NCBI GenBank assembly: GCA_903844265.1
Contig: CAIMTB010000587.1
Span: 1 to 35,308, forward strand
Reading direction: 5' to 3'
Origin: an uncultured Verrucomicrobiota bacterium
GTDB taxonomy: Bacteria; Verrucomicrobiota; Verrucomicrobiia; Limisphaerales; CAIMTB01
Length of the DNA stretch: 35,308 nt
The number at the start of each line of letters is the position of its first letter. Position 1 is the stretch's first letter. This document shows positions 17,150-26,768 of the stretch, piece by piece. The notes under the pieces were generated by a model. It did no database searches. It was not told the DNA's origin and was given only the letters and a program-made list of their open reading frames with translations. A program made the translations under genes and the position numbers.

Positions 17150-18250
17150 ATGAATGCGCTGCCCCTGAATCCCACGCTTGCGAGCCTGCCGGTCTATCAA
17201 CCGGGCCGGCCGATCGACGAGGTGGCCCGCGAGCTCGGACTCGAGCCCTCCAGCATCATCAAATTGGCCTCGAACGAGAACCCGCTCGGTCCTTCGCCAC
17301 GGGCTCTCGCCGCGATGCAGAGAATCCTCCCGCAGCTGCATCTCTATCCCGACGGCAGCGCATTCCATCTCAAGCAGCGCCTCGCCACCGGCCTCGGGTT
17401 GCGTCCCGAGAACCTCATCCTCGGCAATGGTTCCAACGAGATCATCGAGTTCGTGGGGCACGCGCTGATGCGGCCCGGGGCCGAGATCGTGGTGTCGCAG
17501 TACTGCTTCGCCATCTACCCGATCATCGCGAAGATGATGGGCGCCTCGGTGATCACGGTGCCGGCCCGCGATTACGGGCATGATCTGGCCGCCATGCGGC
17601 GCGCGATCACACCCGCCACGACCGTGGTGTTCATCGCGAACCCGAACAACCCCACCGGCACCCTCGTGCCCGCCGCGGAGGTGCTGGAGTTCGTCGACCA
17701 TTTCCCGCCGCATGTGCTCCTCGTGATGGACGAGGCCTACGTCGAGTTCCTCGATGAACCCGCCGACCTCGTCGCGCGCATCCGCGCAGGCACGCACCCG
17801 AACCTGCTGTTGATGCGTACCTTCTCGAAGATCCACGGGCTGGCCGGACTTCGACTGGGCTACGGCATCGGCGTGCCGGACCTGGTCGCGTCGCTCGAGC
17901 GCGTACGCCAGCCGTTCAACATCAATTCCCTCGCGCAGGCCGCGGCGATGGCGGCCCTCGAGGACGCCGAACACGTCAACCAGACACGCGCCAACAACCG
18001 CGCCGGTCTGGCCTGGTGGGACGCGGAGTTGAAGAAATCGGGGCTCGCGTCCGTTCCCAGCGCCGCGAATTTCCTGCTCGTACGGGTCGGTGATGGACAG
18101 CGCGTGTTCGCCGAGATGCAGAAGCACGGCGTCATCACCCGGCCGATGGGCGGCTACCAATTGCCCGAGTTCATCCGCATCACCGTGGGGACGCCCGCCG
18201 AGAACGCGCGGTGCCTCTCCGCGCTGCTCGCGGTGCTCGGCCTTGCCTGA
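17150..18250 (+). CDS. hisC: Histidinol-phosphate aminotransferase
   Basis: A 366-aa fold-type I PLP aminotransferase that transfers an amino group from glutamate to imidazole-acetol phosphate in histidine synthesis. Motifs are 'ASNENPLGPSP' at 40-50, 'NPNNPTGT' at 164-171, the PLP-binding Asp194 in 'MDEAYVEF', Lys227 in 'TFSKIHGLAGLRLGYG' (Schiff base), and a C-terminal 'IRITVGT' block. HisC-type enzymes may also act on aromatic amino acids. The gene follows the DRTGG gene by 8 bases, so it is probably co-transcribed with pta. No other his gene is in the window. The 3' end overlaps the convergent kinase/MurQ gene by 71 bases. Confidence 0.93.
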   Translation: MNALPLNPTLASLPVYQPGRPIDEVARELGLEPSSIIKLASNENPLGPSPRALAAMQRILPQLHLYPDGSAFHLKQRLATGLGLRPENLILGNGSNEIIEFVGHALMRPGAEIVVSQYCFAIYPIIAKMMGASVITVPARDYGHDLAAMRRAITPATTVVFIANPNNPTGTLVPAAEVLEFVDHFPPHVLLVMDEAYVEFLDEPADLVARIRAGTHPNLLLMRTFSKIHGLAGLRLGYGIGVPDLVASLERVRQPFNINSLAQAAAMAALEDAEHVNQTRANNRAGLAWWDAELKKSGLASVPSAANFLLVRVGDGQRVFAEMQKHGVITRPMGGYQLPEFIRITVGTPAENARCLSALLAVLGLA

Positions 18251-20069
18251 GTTCGCGCAGTGCGTCCTTCACGATCCAGCCGGAAGTCTCAAGCGCCGCG
18301 TGGGCGACGGATTCCTCGGCCTGGGTCAGTTCACACACGATGCGAACCGCGCGTTCGCGCAGCTTCGCGTTCGCCGGGTTCACGTCGATCATCAGGTTCT
18401 GCTCGACCTTGCCCAAGCGCGCCATGGCCAGCGTGGTCAGCATGTTCAACACGAGCTTGGTCGCCGTCCCCGCCTTGAGCCGCGTGGATCCGGTGAGGAT
18501 TTCCGGCCCCGTTTTCGGCGCGATCACAACGTCCGGCCTTCGTCCCCGTGGAAACGTGAGATGCGGATTGAAGCAAAGCAGGACGGTCTTCGCGCCGCTC
18601 TCCCGCGCCGCAACGAGAGCGCCCCACATGAAGGGCGTCCGACCGCTCGCAGCAATCCCCACCACCACGTCACCCCGGCGGACCCCGCGAAAATCAACGG
18701 CCCGCGCACCGGCATCGAAGTCGTCTTCCGCGCCCTCCACGGATCGGAAGATCGCCGGTTCGCCACCCGCAATGATGCCCTGCACGAGTTCCGGCGGCGT
18801 GCGGAACGTCGGCGGACATTCGCTGGCGTCGAGGATCCCAAGCCTGCCGCTGGTGCCTGCGCCGGCATAAAACAGCCGGCCTCCGTGCTTGAGCGCGCGG
18901 ATCACGAGCCGGAGCGCGCGCTCGATCGATGACTTCTCCGCGCGGAGCGCATCGGATATTCGCGCGTCCTCGGACAGCATGAGCTCGATGGCCGCGCGGG
19001 GAGAGAGGCTGTCCAACTTCACCGAGCGTGGATTGCGCTGCTCGGTGGGGGAGAGTTCCCGGCTCACAGGAATGAACCGCCCGGGTGTGCTGGCGACGGA
19101 TGCGGATGTCGCGCGCCGCTGGGGGCGTGGTCCTGGCGCGGCTTCGTGTCCCAGATTGCGCGCAAGTTCCACGGCGCCCGCCGCGCCGGGGCGCTCGAGC
19201 AGGACGACCACGGCCTCGCGTCTGCCGCCGCGAATCGCCTGGGCCACGAGTTCCGCAAACCTGTCGCACCCCTGCAGGAGTCCGCCGGACAGAAGGAACC
19301 GAACTGCCGCCCCGCGCTTCGCCAGACGCCCAGCGCAGGTGAGGGCTGCGGTGGCGATCGCGGTCGAGGCGGATCGAAGCACATCCCGGGCGATTGGGTC
19401 CTCCCGTTCCGCGTCAAAGATGACCGGCGCCAGCGCGGCGATCTCGGTCTTCGTGGCTCGGGCTGCCCACGGGATGAGCTCGTTCGGTTCGTTGAATTGC
19501 AGGTCGGCGAGGAGTCTTTGGCCAAGCGGTCCCCAGCGGCCCGTATCGTCGAAGGCCAGGATCACAAGCCGCAGCGCACGGATGGCGATGTCGTACCCGC
19601 TGCCATCATCACCGAGCACGTGTCCCCAGCCGCCGATCTTCGCCGTGCACCCGTCCAAGGCGCGTCCATAGCAGCAGGAACCCGTCCCACACAGCACCAG
19701 CACGGTGGCGTCGGTGCCAGGGTCGCAGCCCGCCGCCGCAAACGCGGTCTCCAGATCGTTCGTCGCCAGGCACGGCGCGTCCGGCCATGCCACGCGCGCC
19801 GTGGCCCGGATGCGCTCGCGGTCGGACTCCGTTCGTGCACCCGCCATCCCGATGGCGACCGCTCGTGGTGAAGGGAATCGCGCCGCGATCGACAGGAAGT
19901 GCGCGACCAGCGACGCATCGTCGATGAGCTGGAGGTTGGCGGGACCGAAAGCGTCCTCCGAAATCCGCGTGCCATCCTCGCTCTCCCATCGGGCGGTGGT
20001 ACGCGTGCCTCCAGCCTCGATGCCGAGGAATCCTGAGGGCGGTAGGGATCGGGAAATGGCGCTGCCCAT
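18180..20069 (-). CDS. Fused amino-sugar kinase / N-acetylmuramic acid 6-phosphate etherase
   Basis: A 629-aa two-domain protein. Residues 12-312 are a BadF/BcrA-type ATPase domain as in N-acetylglucosamine and MurNAc kinases: phosphate-binding 'GIEAGGTRT' at 16-24, 'CGTGS' at about 127-131 and 'GGWGHVLGDDGSGY' at about 146-159. After a Pro/Arg/Ser linker, residues from about 342 form MurQ: 'TEQRNPRS', the SIS motif 'AGAGTSGRLGILDASECPP' at about 402-420 with the catalytic-type Glu417, and 'GIAASGRTPF'. MurQ cleaves the lactyl ether of MurNAc-6-P to give GlcNAc-6-P. The kinase would supply phosphorylated sugar, so the fusion can join consecutive steps of peptidoglycan recycling. The ATG at 20069 is preferred to 20102 and a TTG at 20114. 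The Arg-rich last 23 codons lie antisense to hisC. Confidence 0.9.
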   Translation of the reverse strand: MGSAISRSLPPSGFLGIEAGGTRTTARWESEDGTRISEDAFGPANLQLIDDASLVAHFLSIAARFPSPRAVAIGMAGARTESDRERIRATARVAWPDAPCLATNDLETAFAAAGCDPGTDATVLVLCGTGSCCYGRALDGCTAKIGGWGHVLGDDGSGYDIAIRALRLVILAFDDTGRWGPLGQRLLADLQFNEPNELIPWAARATKTEIAALAPVIFDAEREDPIARDVLRSASTAIATAALTCAGRLAKRGAAVRFLLSGGLLQGCDRFAELVAQAIRGGRREAVVVLLERPGAAGAVELARNLGHEAAPGPRPQRRATSASVASTPGRFIPVSRELSPTEQRNPRSVKLDSLSPRAAIELMLSEDARISDALRAEKSSIERALRLVIRALKHGGRLFYAGAGTSGRLGILDASECPPTFRTPPELVQGIIAGGEPAIFRSVEGAEDDFDAGARAVDFRGVRRGDVVVGIAASGRTPFMWGALVAARESGAKTVLLCFNPHLTFPRGRRPDVVIAPKTGPEILTGSTRLKAGTATKLVLNMLTTLAMARLGKVEQNLMIDVNPANAKLRERAVRIVCELTQAEESVAHAALETSGWIVKDALRELRQGRAPRAARRGTARSRRASPR

Positions 20070-20159
20070 GCCCCACGAGCATCGTCGCCTCGCCACCGGC
20101 ATACGAGGTTTCAATCAGAATGGCGACAGCCATCGCACCAAAGACCTGGCCCTCTATGC

Positions 20160-20282
20160 GCACCCTCTCCGGTGCATCCATAGGCTGACGGTAGGGCGCG
20201 CACTCCGCTGCGCGCCGTCCTTTGCGGACGCAAGGCGCGGCGCCCTCGGAGAGGCTGCCTACCGACAACTCGGCGATGCACC
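20160..20282. repeat. Intergenic palindromic repeat, copy A
   Basis: It lies between the divergent kinase/MurQ and rmuC genes. The ends are imperfect inverted repeats: GGTGCATC...CGGTAGG at 20171-20195 against the complement of CCTACCG...GATGCACC at 20258-20282. The centre holds a further GC-rich hairpin (GGGCGCGCACTCCGCTGCGCGCC). About 100 bases match copy B2 at 32143-32246, including an almost exact block at 20185-20223. It resembles a MITE- or REP-like element; no transposase is nearby. Confidence 0.75.
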
Positions 20283-20355
20283 GAGCTCGGCCGTCCGAAG
20301 GAACGGGCGTGGCCATCGTCCGCGTGAAACGGCAGGCTGCGAACTCGTCCGCGCC

Positions 20356-21738
20356 ATGAACACCCCGCTGATCGTCGTCCTGCTGATCCTTGTCCTTGCG
20401 AATCTCATCGTGGCGATCCTGGTGCTGGTTCGCCGCGGAACGGCGGAATCCGAGCCGGTCCGCCCGCTGCTCGAGGGGCTCATGGGAGAGACGCGCCGGG
20501 TCGAGCAGTCGCTGCGTGACGAGTTGGGCCGGCAACGCGAGGAGGCAGCGCGTGGGGGCGGACTGTTGCGCGAGGAGCTTTCCGGGCAGGTCCGCACCGG
20601 CCTGGAATCCCTGCTCGCCCGGCAGGACGAGGGGCGCCGAGGCACCGAGGAGCGGCTCGATGCAAGCCGGACGGCGACGGAGAAGTCACTCCAGGTCTTC
20701 GGCGACTCCATCGACCAGAGGTTCATGTCGGTCCGACGTGAACTGAACGACAACGCCACCCAGACCCGGACGGATCTGCGACAGGCGCTCACCGATTTCC
20801 AGAAGCAGAACGAGACGAAGCTCGAGGAGATTCGGCGGACCGTCGACGAGAAGCTCCAGTCCACCCTCGAGAAGCGTCTTGGTGAATCGTTCAAGCTGGT
20901 CAGCGAACGCCTCGAGGCGGTCCATCAGCGGTTGGGCGAGGTTCAGTCCATCGCCAGCAGCGTGGGCGATTTGCAGCGGGTGCTGACGAACGTGAAGACC
21001 CGCGGAACATGGGGCGAAATCCAGCTGGGCGCGCTTCTCGAGCAGGTGCTCACGGCGGAGCAGTACTCGGCCAATGTCGCGGTGCGCCCCGACTCGGGCG
21101 AGCGCGTCGACTTCGCGATCCGCCTCCCGGGACGTGACGATCACGGCACTCCCGTCTGGCTGCCGGTGGATTCCAAGTTCCCGCAGGAGGACTATCTGCG
21201 CCTTCTCGATGCCGTGGACCGGGCGGATGCGGTGGCGGCGGCGGAGGCTGGGCAGGCGTTGGAGAACCGCATCCGCTCACAGGCCCGGGAGATCCAGCAG
21301 AAGTATGTTGCGCCACCGCACACAACGGACTTTGCGATCTTGTTTCTCCCTTCGGAGGGACTCTATGCGGAGGCTCTCCGGCGCCCGGGCCTGGCCGACG
21401 TGTTGCAACGCGAAAACCGGATCGTGCTTTCCGGGCCGACGACGCTTGCGGCTCTGCTCAACAGCCTGCAGATGGGCTTCCGGACCCTCGCCATCCAGCA
21501 ACGCTCGGGCGAGGTCTGGACGTTGTTGGGGGCGGTGAAGACGGAGTTCGGCCGTTTCGGCGATGTGATTGCCAAGGTGAAAAGGAAACTCGACGAGGCG
21601 AGCAACCAGATCGACGAGACGGCCCGACGCTCACGGGTGATCGACCGCAAGCTGCGTGCGGTCGAGGCGTTGCCCGCACCCGATGCTGCGCGGCTGCTGC
21701 CCGATGTCGCCCCCGTGGAGGGTGGGGAAGGGGAGTGA
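20356..21738 (+). CDS. rmuC: DNA recombination protein RmuC
   Basis: A 460-aa RmuC-family protein, linked to limiting inversions and rearrangements at short repeats and containing a predicted nuclease-fold domain. One N-terminal transmembrane helix (residues 4-26) is followed by a long coiled coil (about 35-210). The RmuC domain at about 215-430 includes 'NVKTRGTWGEIQLGALLEQVL', 'WLPVDSKFPQEDY' (nuclease-like Asp and Lys), 'FAILFLPSEGLYAEAL' and 'GPTTLAALLNSLQMGFRTL'. The ATG at 20356 puts the membrane anchor at the N-terminus; open sequence upstream covers the repeat and the opposite gene. It is transcribed alone and ends before a strong hairpin. Identity is secure. Confidence 0.95.
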   Translation: MNTPLIVVLLILVLANLIVAILVLVRRGTAESEPVRPLLEGLMGETRRVEQSLRDELGRQREEAARGGGLLREELSGQVRTGLESLLARQDEGRRGTEERLDASRTATEKSLQVFGDSIDQRFMSVRRELNDNATQTRTDLRQALTDFQKQNETKLEEIRRTVDEKLQSTLEKRLGESFKLVSERLEAVHQRLGEVQSIASSVGDLQRVLTNVKTRGTWGEIQLGALLEQVLTAEQYSANVAVRPDSGERVDFAIRLPGRDDHGTPVWLPVDSKFPQEDYLRLLDAVDRADAVAAAEAGQALENRIRSQAREIQQKYVAPPHTTDFAILFLPSEGLYAEALRRPGLADVLQRENRIVLSGPTTLAALLNSLQMGFRTLAIQQRSGEVWTLLGAVKTEFGRFGDVIAKVKRKLDEASNQIDETARRSRVIDRKLRAVEALPAPDAARLLPDVAPVEGGEGE

Positions 21739-21743
21739 CGCGC

Positions 21744-21775
21744 GGTGGAGTGCGACAGGCCGCACGCACTCCACC
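21744..21775. terminator. Hairpin between convergent genes, probable bidirectional terminator
   Basis: A perfect 11-bp stem, GGTGGAGTGCG paired with CGCACTCCACC, encloses a 10-base loop. It lies in the 49-base gap between the rmuC stop and the stop of the convergent GH-like gene. No T-run follows on either strand, so it may act with Rho or simply protect 3' ends. Confidence 0.55.
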
Positions 21776-21787
21776 AGCACGCGCCTG

Positions 21788-24451
21788 TCATTTCTCGGGA
21801 CCGGTGGGCGCGCCTGGCCGCTTGGTTTCGTCGAGCACCAGAAACCAACCGCGTTTGGGGGCCACTCGGATGGCCTCGCCCGGCAGCCACGATCGTTGCA
21901 CCTGCATGCCGGGGATGGGTGGGGCGTAGATCGCGGCGTTGCGGGGGTCGAGTCCCAGGGCTTTCCAATCAATATCCAGCCGCGCCTCGATGTCTTTGTC
22001 CGCCCAACTCGCCAGGGCCACGATCGTGCGATCCTTCCTTCGGAAAGCGGACGCGAGAATCCCGGGGGCCGCGACTTTCACCGGGTTGTTCGTGACGAAG
22101 AACGGCAGGAATTCCGTGCCCTGGATCCCGAACTCATCCCATGCCTTCCAGAGTTCGCGCGGATCGCCGGACCAGGGCAGGCGTGCGGTCTCGCCGAAGA
22201 CCATGCCGCGCCAGGGATTCGCGCCATCGAGCATCTCGCTCATCATCCCGAATGGAAGGCCGGACATCTCGACCAGCCAGAATTCCGGGGAGACCGCGCC
22301 CGCGTCGAATCCCTCGCCCAGCCAGAGCCGGTCGAGATAGGGCAGGACCTCCATGTAGAGATTGAGATTGTTGGCGAACCCGGCCCAATTGTTGAAATGA
22401 TTCCAGGTATGGAGGTCGATCAACCGGCCGGGCCGGCGGTCCAGGATCCGGCGTGCGCGACGCAGGCTGGTTGCATCGAGGGCTGTGTCGTCGATGTACA
22501 TCCCGTCGAAATCGGACTTCTCCACCAGCCAGTGCAGGCCTTCGAGATAAAAGTTGTTCCACCGTGAATCGGGCGTGGTGATGACCGACAAGTCCTGCTC
22601 GGCATAGGGTGGCCCAACCTTGGCTTCCCAGGCTGGCACGAATTGTTCCCGCAGGTTCTCGTTGAGCCAGGCCGCCGGCCCCTTCGGATGGAGCAGCGTT
22701 CGCGCTTCCGTGCCGGGCCCGGGGAGGATGATCTCGCCGTTGAAGGAATGGAGCGGAAATAGCTCCGGCATGTTCTGGGTGATCTCGCGCGTGGTGTAAT
22801 AGACCCGCAACCCTACCCCCCGCGCGTGGGCGCGTCCGACCAGTTCGCGGAACGCCGGGAAGGAATCATCGCTGTAGGGATAATTGATGTAGGGCGAGTA
22901 GAAACTCGCGTGATGGACGTTGACGACGTTGGGACCGTGCCGGGCATCGGCCTTTTCCACGGCCTCGTCGATCGCTGCGCGTCCGGGTCCGCCAAGGTGG
23001 GTGAACCGGGTGGCCCATTGCTTCTCGGTGTCCAGGGTCCGGAAGGGCGTGAGAAAGAGGTCGAAAACGTAGTCGAGTGATTTTCCCTTCCCCAACTCCC
23101 GCGGGCCGCTGGTGGCACGGACCTTCACAACCCCGCCCAGCTCGGGAGCCACGTCCACGCCGCCGCGCCCGCCATTGCCCCACGATTGCGGCAGTCGCAG
23201 CGGACGGAACGAATAGTAGATGTTCACCGGCGGACGGAGATAGTCGCCGTCCTTGAATCGGAGCATCAGCCCCGCGTTGATGTCACCCATCCAGAAGCAA
23301 TCCTGGTGCCTGGCCACGTCCCAGCGCCAGTGGACCTCCTCGGGCCGGCGGCCCCCCGGGTGGTTGAGTCCCATGAAGTAACGGGCCGCCTCCTGTGCGA
23401 ACGGTACTTCGAGTCGGACGTCTGCCAGGGAGATATCCTGGTCGGCGACCATGCGAACCCGGATCTGACCTGAGCCGGTATAATCCAGGCGCCCGCTGGT
23501 CTCCAACCGGAGGCCCGCGGCGCTGCTCCGTGCGCTCCACGTGGCTTCCAGGTCGGTGTGTTGCAGGGATCCGAAGTCATTTGTCCAGGCGATGGCACCC
23601 GTGATTGTCTCCACCACGAACGCCGCGGGATGGGCGAGGATTTCACGCCCGGAATTCTCTATCCGCGTGTTGGCGCCCGAGAAATGACTGGTGATCCGCG
23701 AAGGCAGGCCGGCGTCACCCAGGGTAAGTTCGCGACCCAGAACATGAATGCTCCGGCCCGCGGTCGTCACGGCCTTGAACGGCGCGGTCAGGGTGGGTTC
23801 GCTTCCGATCGTCGAATCGAGCCAGCGCAGGCGGGAGAGGTTCCTGGCGTTGGAGTCGCCTGAGTCGGTCACCGGTGTCCCGTCCACGTCCATGGTGAGG
23901 CGGATAGGGATCGGTGAATAACCGCCCGCGCCGGCCGGGCTTGGGATGAGTGACAGTTCCGCGGTGCCCGTGAATTTTCCTCGCGCATTCGGAGGCACCT
24001 GCACGCCGACCCAGAGTACCTGGAGTCGTCCTTTCTTGATGGGAAGGATCTTCTGGAACGGCCGACCCTGGCTGTCGATTCCTTCGAGGCTCAGGCAGCG
24101 CGACGCCGTCGCCGGGATCGTGCCGCCGTCGCCGGTCAGTTCGGGGAGCTTCAACCCGATGGGCGCAAGATCCTTGAACGTCCGGATGCCAATTTGAAAC
24201 ACATGAAACTCACCCGGTCGCGCACGGCCGGAGTAAGTCGTGGGGCCCGCCGGGGCTGAAGGAATTGCATCCGGCGCAGGAGCCGGCTCGGGATGGATGG
24301 GCAGGTCCCGGGACTGCGTGAATACCTGGGCCGCTCCGGGAGGCGCGGGAGGAAGGTCCACGGCAAGGTGCTGCGGCGTGAAGACCGCGCCTCGGAGGAG
24401 GAGTGGCAGGAGAAGGGCCGCTGTGAGGAGACGGATCGCGGAGCATTTCAT
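21788..24451 (-). CDS. Secreted glycoside hydrolase-like protein (DUF6067-like)
   Basis: An 887-aa protein with a signal peptide (residues 1-22). The N-terminal 350 or so residues look like beta-sandwich domains. The C-terminal half resembles a TIM-barrel hydrolase: 'NVVNVHHASFYSPYINYPYSD', a segment on a landscape of aromatic residues, and 'DFDGMYIDDTALD' with the acidic pair Asp654-Asp655 at a strand end. A C-terminal beta domain ends in 'PKRGWFLVLDETKRP'. I recognise the family as one annotated DUF6067 or glycoside hydrolase domain-containing in Verrucomicrobia and Planctomycetes. The substrate is unknown. The ATG at 24451 follows the beta-helix gene stop by 12 bases, so both are probably expressed together to act on one polysaccharide. 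Confidence 0.8.
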   Translation of the reverse strand: MKCSAIRLLTAALLLPLLLRGAVFTPQHLAVDLPPAPPGAAQVFTQSRDLPIHPEPAPAPDAIPSAPAGPTTYSGRARPGEFHVFQIGIRTFKDLAPIGLKLPELTGDGGTIPATASRCLSLEGIDSQGRPFQKILPIKKGRLQVLWVGVQVPPNARGKFTGTAELSLIPSPAGAGGYSPIPIRLTMDVDGTPVTDSGDSNARNLSRLRWLDSTIGSEPTLTAPFKAVTTAGRSIHVLGRELTLGDAGLPSRITSHFSGANTRIENSGREILAHPAAFVVETITGAIAWTNDFGSLQHTDLEATWSARSSAAGLRLETSGRLDYTGSGQIRVRMVADQDISLADVRLEVPFAQEAARYFMGLNHPGGRRPEEVHWRWDVARHQDCFWMGDINAGLMLRFKDGDYLRPPVNIYYSFRPLRLPQSWGNGGRGGVDVAPELGGVVKVRATSGPRELGKGKSLDYVFDLFLTPFRTLDTEKQWATRFTHLGGPGRAAIDEAVEKADARHGPNVVNVHHASFYSPYINYPYSDDSFPAFRELVGRAHARGVGLRVYYTTREITQNMPELFPLHSFNGEIILPGPGTEARTLLHPKGPAAWLNENLREQFVPAWEAKVGPPYAEQDLSVITTPDSRWNNFYLEGLHWLVEKSDFDGMYIDDTALDATSLRRARRILDRRPGRLIDLHTWNHFNNWAGFANNLNLYMEVLPYLDRLWLGEGFDAGAVSPEFWLVEMSGLPFGMMSEMLDGANPWRGMVFGETARLPWSGDPRELWKAWDEFGIQGTEFLPFFVTNNPVKVAAPGILASAFRRKDRTIVALASWADKDIEARLDIDWKALGLDPRNAAIYAPPIPGMQVQRSWLPGEAIRVAPKRGWFLVLDETKRPGAPTGPEK

Positions 24452-24463
24452 GGGTACGGAGAA

Positions 24464-26623
24464 TCAGGGATTGCGGGCACCCGCCGCGGTGGTGGCCGCG
24501 GTCCTGAGCGTCCACGCCGTGCCCTGCCTCACCCGCCACGTGTCTTCCATCATCCCCATATCCGCGAATGGAATGCTGCCGAGTCCGAACTTGGCGGCCT
24601 GTTCCATGGACCATGCCAGCCGCCCGTCGGGGCCCTCGGGGAATTCGGTGCCCTGGGGCAGCTCGCGGTTGTCCCTGGACTCCGTGACCTGGGGTGCGCG
24701 AAGGAACAGCGCGCCGCAGCGCACGGCCACATTGCCGCGGATGGTGTTGCGGTCGTTGTCCTCGGCGAGCTTCGCAAGGGCCGGATAACGGAGGAGATAG
24801 AGCTGTCGGTCGATGGCGGGGGCGTTGAGGGATTGGGCCACGAAATCGTGCCAGCGCTTGTCGCCCCACGGCGTGAAGCTCACCGCGGCGGCGGTGTCGA
24901 TGAACAGGTTTCCTTCCACGATGTTCTCCTTGCCGCCATGGATTTGGACACCGCCGAAATGGCTGCGGCCGGTCGAGCATCGCTGGAATATGTTGCCTTG
25001 GATGACGACGCCGCAGATGGCGTCGTCGAGGCGGATGCCGGCGCGCTGGGTGTGCGAGGCGTCACCCTTGCCCTCGTAGTTGCCGAGGTGATGCCAGTAA
25101 TTGTGGCGATAGACGTTACCCCGGTAGGTTGGGTTGCCGAACATGTCGACGGCACCCTGGTCGTCGGATTCGAGGATGACATGGTGGACCTCGTTCAGTT
25201 CGACCAGATGCTCGTTGCCTTCGACCCGAAGGGCGCTGCTTGCGACGTCATGGATGAGATTGTGCCGGATCACCTGGCCGACACCGTCGACCCACACACC
25301 CGGGGTGTAGGTATGGTCGATGCGGGACAGGTGGTGGATGTCGCAATTCTCCACCCGGTGCCCGCCGCGAGTGAGTGTCCTGCGATCGCCGCCCGCGAGT
25401 GCGATCCCGCCACGGCCGAGCGTGTGGATGTCGCAGGAGCGGATTACATGATTCAGGCCGCCGCGGACTTCGATGCCGGTGCCGGCCATCCTGCGAACCG
25501 TGCATCCCTCAAGGGCGACACCTTCTCCTCCCCGGATTCTGATTCCGTCGGAGGCGCCGCATTCCCACAGGATGCCCTGGAATCGGACGTGCGATGTCCC
25601 GTCGGTCTCGAGCATCGGCTGGGGATTCACGGATAACTCGATGTCGGCCGCGCCGGGGTCTTTGTGTGGCATCAGGAGTACACAGCCTCTCTTGCGGTCG
25701 AGATACCATTCCCCGGGGGCGTCGAGTTCGCTGAGAAGGTTGATGGCGAAGTAGCGCTGGGCTTTCCGATAACCGTAGTTATGCCAGGGTTTCGCGAGTG
25801 TGATCTCGTGCGCATCGAGGTCGATACGCTCTATCTTCTCATAGGAATCAGCCCAGTCCCAGAACCAGTAGCCATAGAGCCATGCGTCGGGTTCGTTGAT
25901 CCAGGCCTTCGGTCGGTCGCCCTCGAATCGGAACCTGCCCTCGGGAGATCCCGGCCGCTTGTCCCACGCCGTCAGGGTCTGCGGACCGGGGACGTCGCCG
26001 GTTTTTACAAATTCATCGTTCGGCCAGCGCGCCAGTGTCATCGGCGAACCGTCCACGTACAATTCCATCGCCGGATGGGTGACGAAGCCGCGTCCGCTGG
26101 AGAACCCTCCAAGCTCGAACGGGATGAGACGGGTCACGCCCGCAGCCTCAAGGCTGGCTTCCCAGACTTTGCCGCGCGCGGCTTCGGGAAGGCGGGCGAG
26201 GATCTCGGGGTCGGTGGTGATCTTCATTCCGCGGAGGCGGGCGCCGCCGCTGAACGTGGGCGCTTCAGCCCCGGCGGCGCGGTAGCGGATCGGTGCGGTG
26301 GCGGTGCCTGAGTCGGATGCGTCCAGGCGCAGGGACTGGCGCACCGTGTACCGGCCCGGATGGATCCGCACCTCGACGCCGCCTGCCGGGATCGTCCCCC
26401 GCTGTTTCAGGGAACGGATCTCATCGCGTGCCCGTTCGAGCGTGAGGAAGGGGAGCGTCGCGCTTCCCAGGTTGGAATCCTTGCCGGTTGTGGCGACATG
26501 GAGTTCGAGGGGGATGGGGGATGGGCCCGGTTCCGTGGCGGGATGGCACGGGAGAAGGAAGGGCGCCTGAAACCAGAACAGGCTGAACAGGGCGATGAAG
26601 CGGGGCATTGAGGGCGGGGGCAT
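24464..26623 (-). CDS. Secreted right-handed parallel beta-helix protein
   Basis: A protein of about 719 aa with a hydrophobic signal (residues 8-22 of the chosen start). The early part holds a '[29 protein letters not shown]'-type segment, typical of secreted parallel beta-helix proteins. Residues about 370-640 are a run of short repeats such as 'VENCDIHHL', 'IRHNLIHDV', 'VELNEVHHV', '[10 protein letters not shown]' and '[10 protein letters not shown]'. These match PbH1 coils of polysaccharide lyases and glycosidases. Activity and substrate are not evident. The start is ambiguous: ATGs at 26623 and 26608 both keep the signal, and an earlier frame extension to 26701 is rejected. First gene of a two-gene operon, divergent from the pseudopilin-like gene. 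Confidence 0.83.
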   Translation of the reverse strand: MPPPSMPRFIALFSLFWFQAPFLLPCHPATEPGPSPIPLELHVATTGKDSNLGSATLPFLTLERARDEIRSLKQRGTIPAGGVEVRIHPGRYTVRQSLRLDASDSGTATAPIRYRAAGAEAPTFSGGARLRGMKITTDPEILARLPEAARGKVWEASLEAAGVTRLIPFELGGFSSGRGFVTHPAMELYVDGSPMTLARWPNDEFVKTGDVPGPQTLTAWDKRPGSPEGRFRFEGDRPKAWINEPDAWLYGYWFWDWADSYEKIERIDLDAHEITLAKPWHNYGYRKAQRYFAINLLSELDAPGEWYLDRKRGCVLLMPHKDPGAADIELSVNPQPMLETDGTSHVRFQGILWECGASDGIRIRGGEGVALEGCTVRRMAGTGIEVRGGLNHVIRSCDIHTLGRGGIALAGGDRRTLTRGGHRVENCDIHHLSRIDHTYTPGVWVDGVGQVIRHNLIHDVASSALRVEGNEHLVELNEVHHVILESDDQGAVDMFGNPTYRGNVYRHNYWHHLGNYEGKGDASHTQRAGIRLDDAICGVVIQGNIFQRCSTGRSHFGGVQIHGGKENIVEGNLFIDTAAAVSFTPWGDKRWHDFVAQSLNAPAIDRQLYLLRYPALAKLAEDNDRNTIRGNVAVRCGALFLRAPQVTESRDNRELPQGTEFPEGPDGRLAWSMEQAAKFGLGSIPFADMGMMEDTWRVRQGTAWTLRTAATTAAGARNP

Positions 26624-26768
26624 GGTGGGATCGGGTGCAGTGGGTGGACTTTGGAACAGTCCGCGGCTGCCGACAAGGGGACAGGGGCTGGATGCCCCCA
26701 AGGGAAGGCTTGCGTGCGGCGGGGTGTCACGCTATTGGCTGGAAGTCATAACCCTGAAGAAAAGCGCC
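26624..26768. promoter_or_regulatory. Divergent intergenic region
   Basis: This 145-base gap must hold promoters for both the beta-helix operon (left) and the pseudopilin-like gene (right). I see no convincing -35/-10 pair. A small GGGGC/GCCCC hairpin is near 26687-26701. Shared control of the two transcripts is possible but only inferred. Confidence 0.35.

Noticed and set aside
24293-25636. Plus-strand open frame of about 447 codons opposite the beta-helix protein
   Set aside because: A shadow of the repeat-containing minus-strand gene; no recognisable motif or start context.
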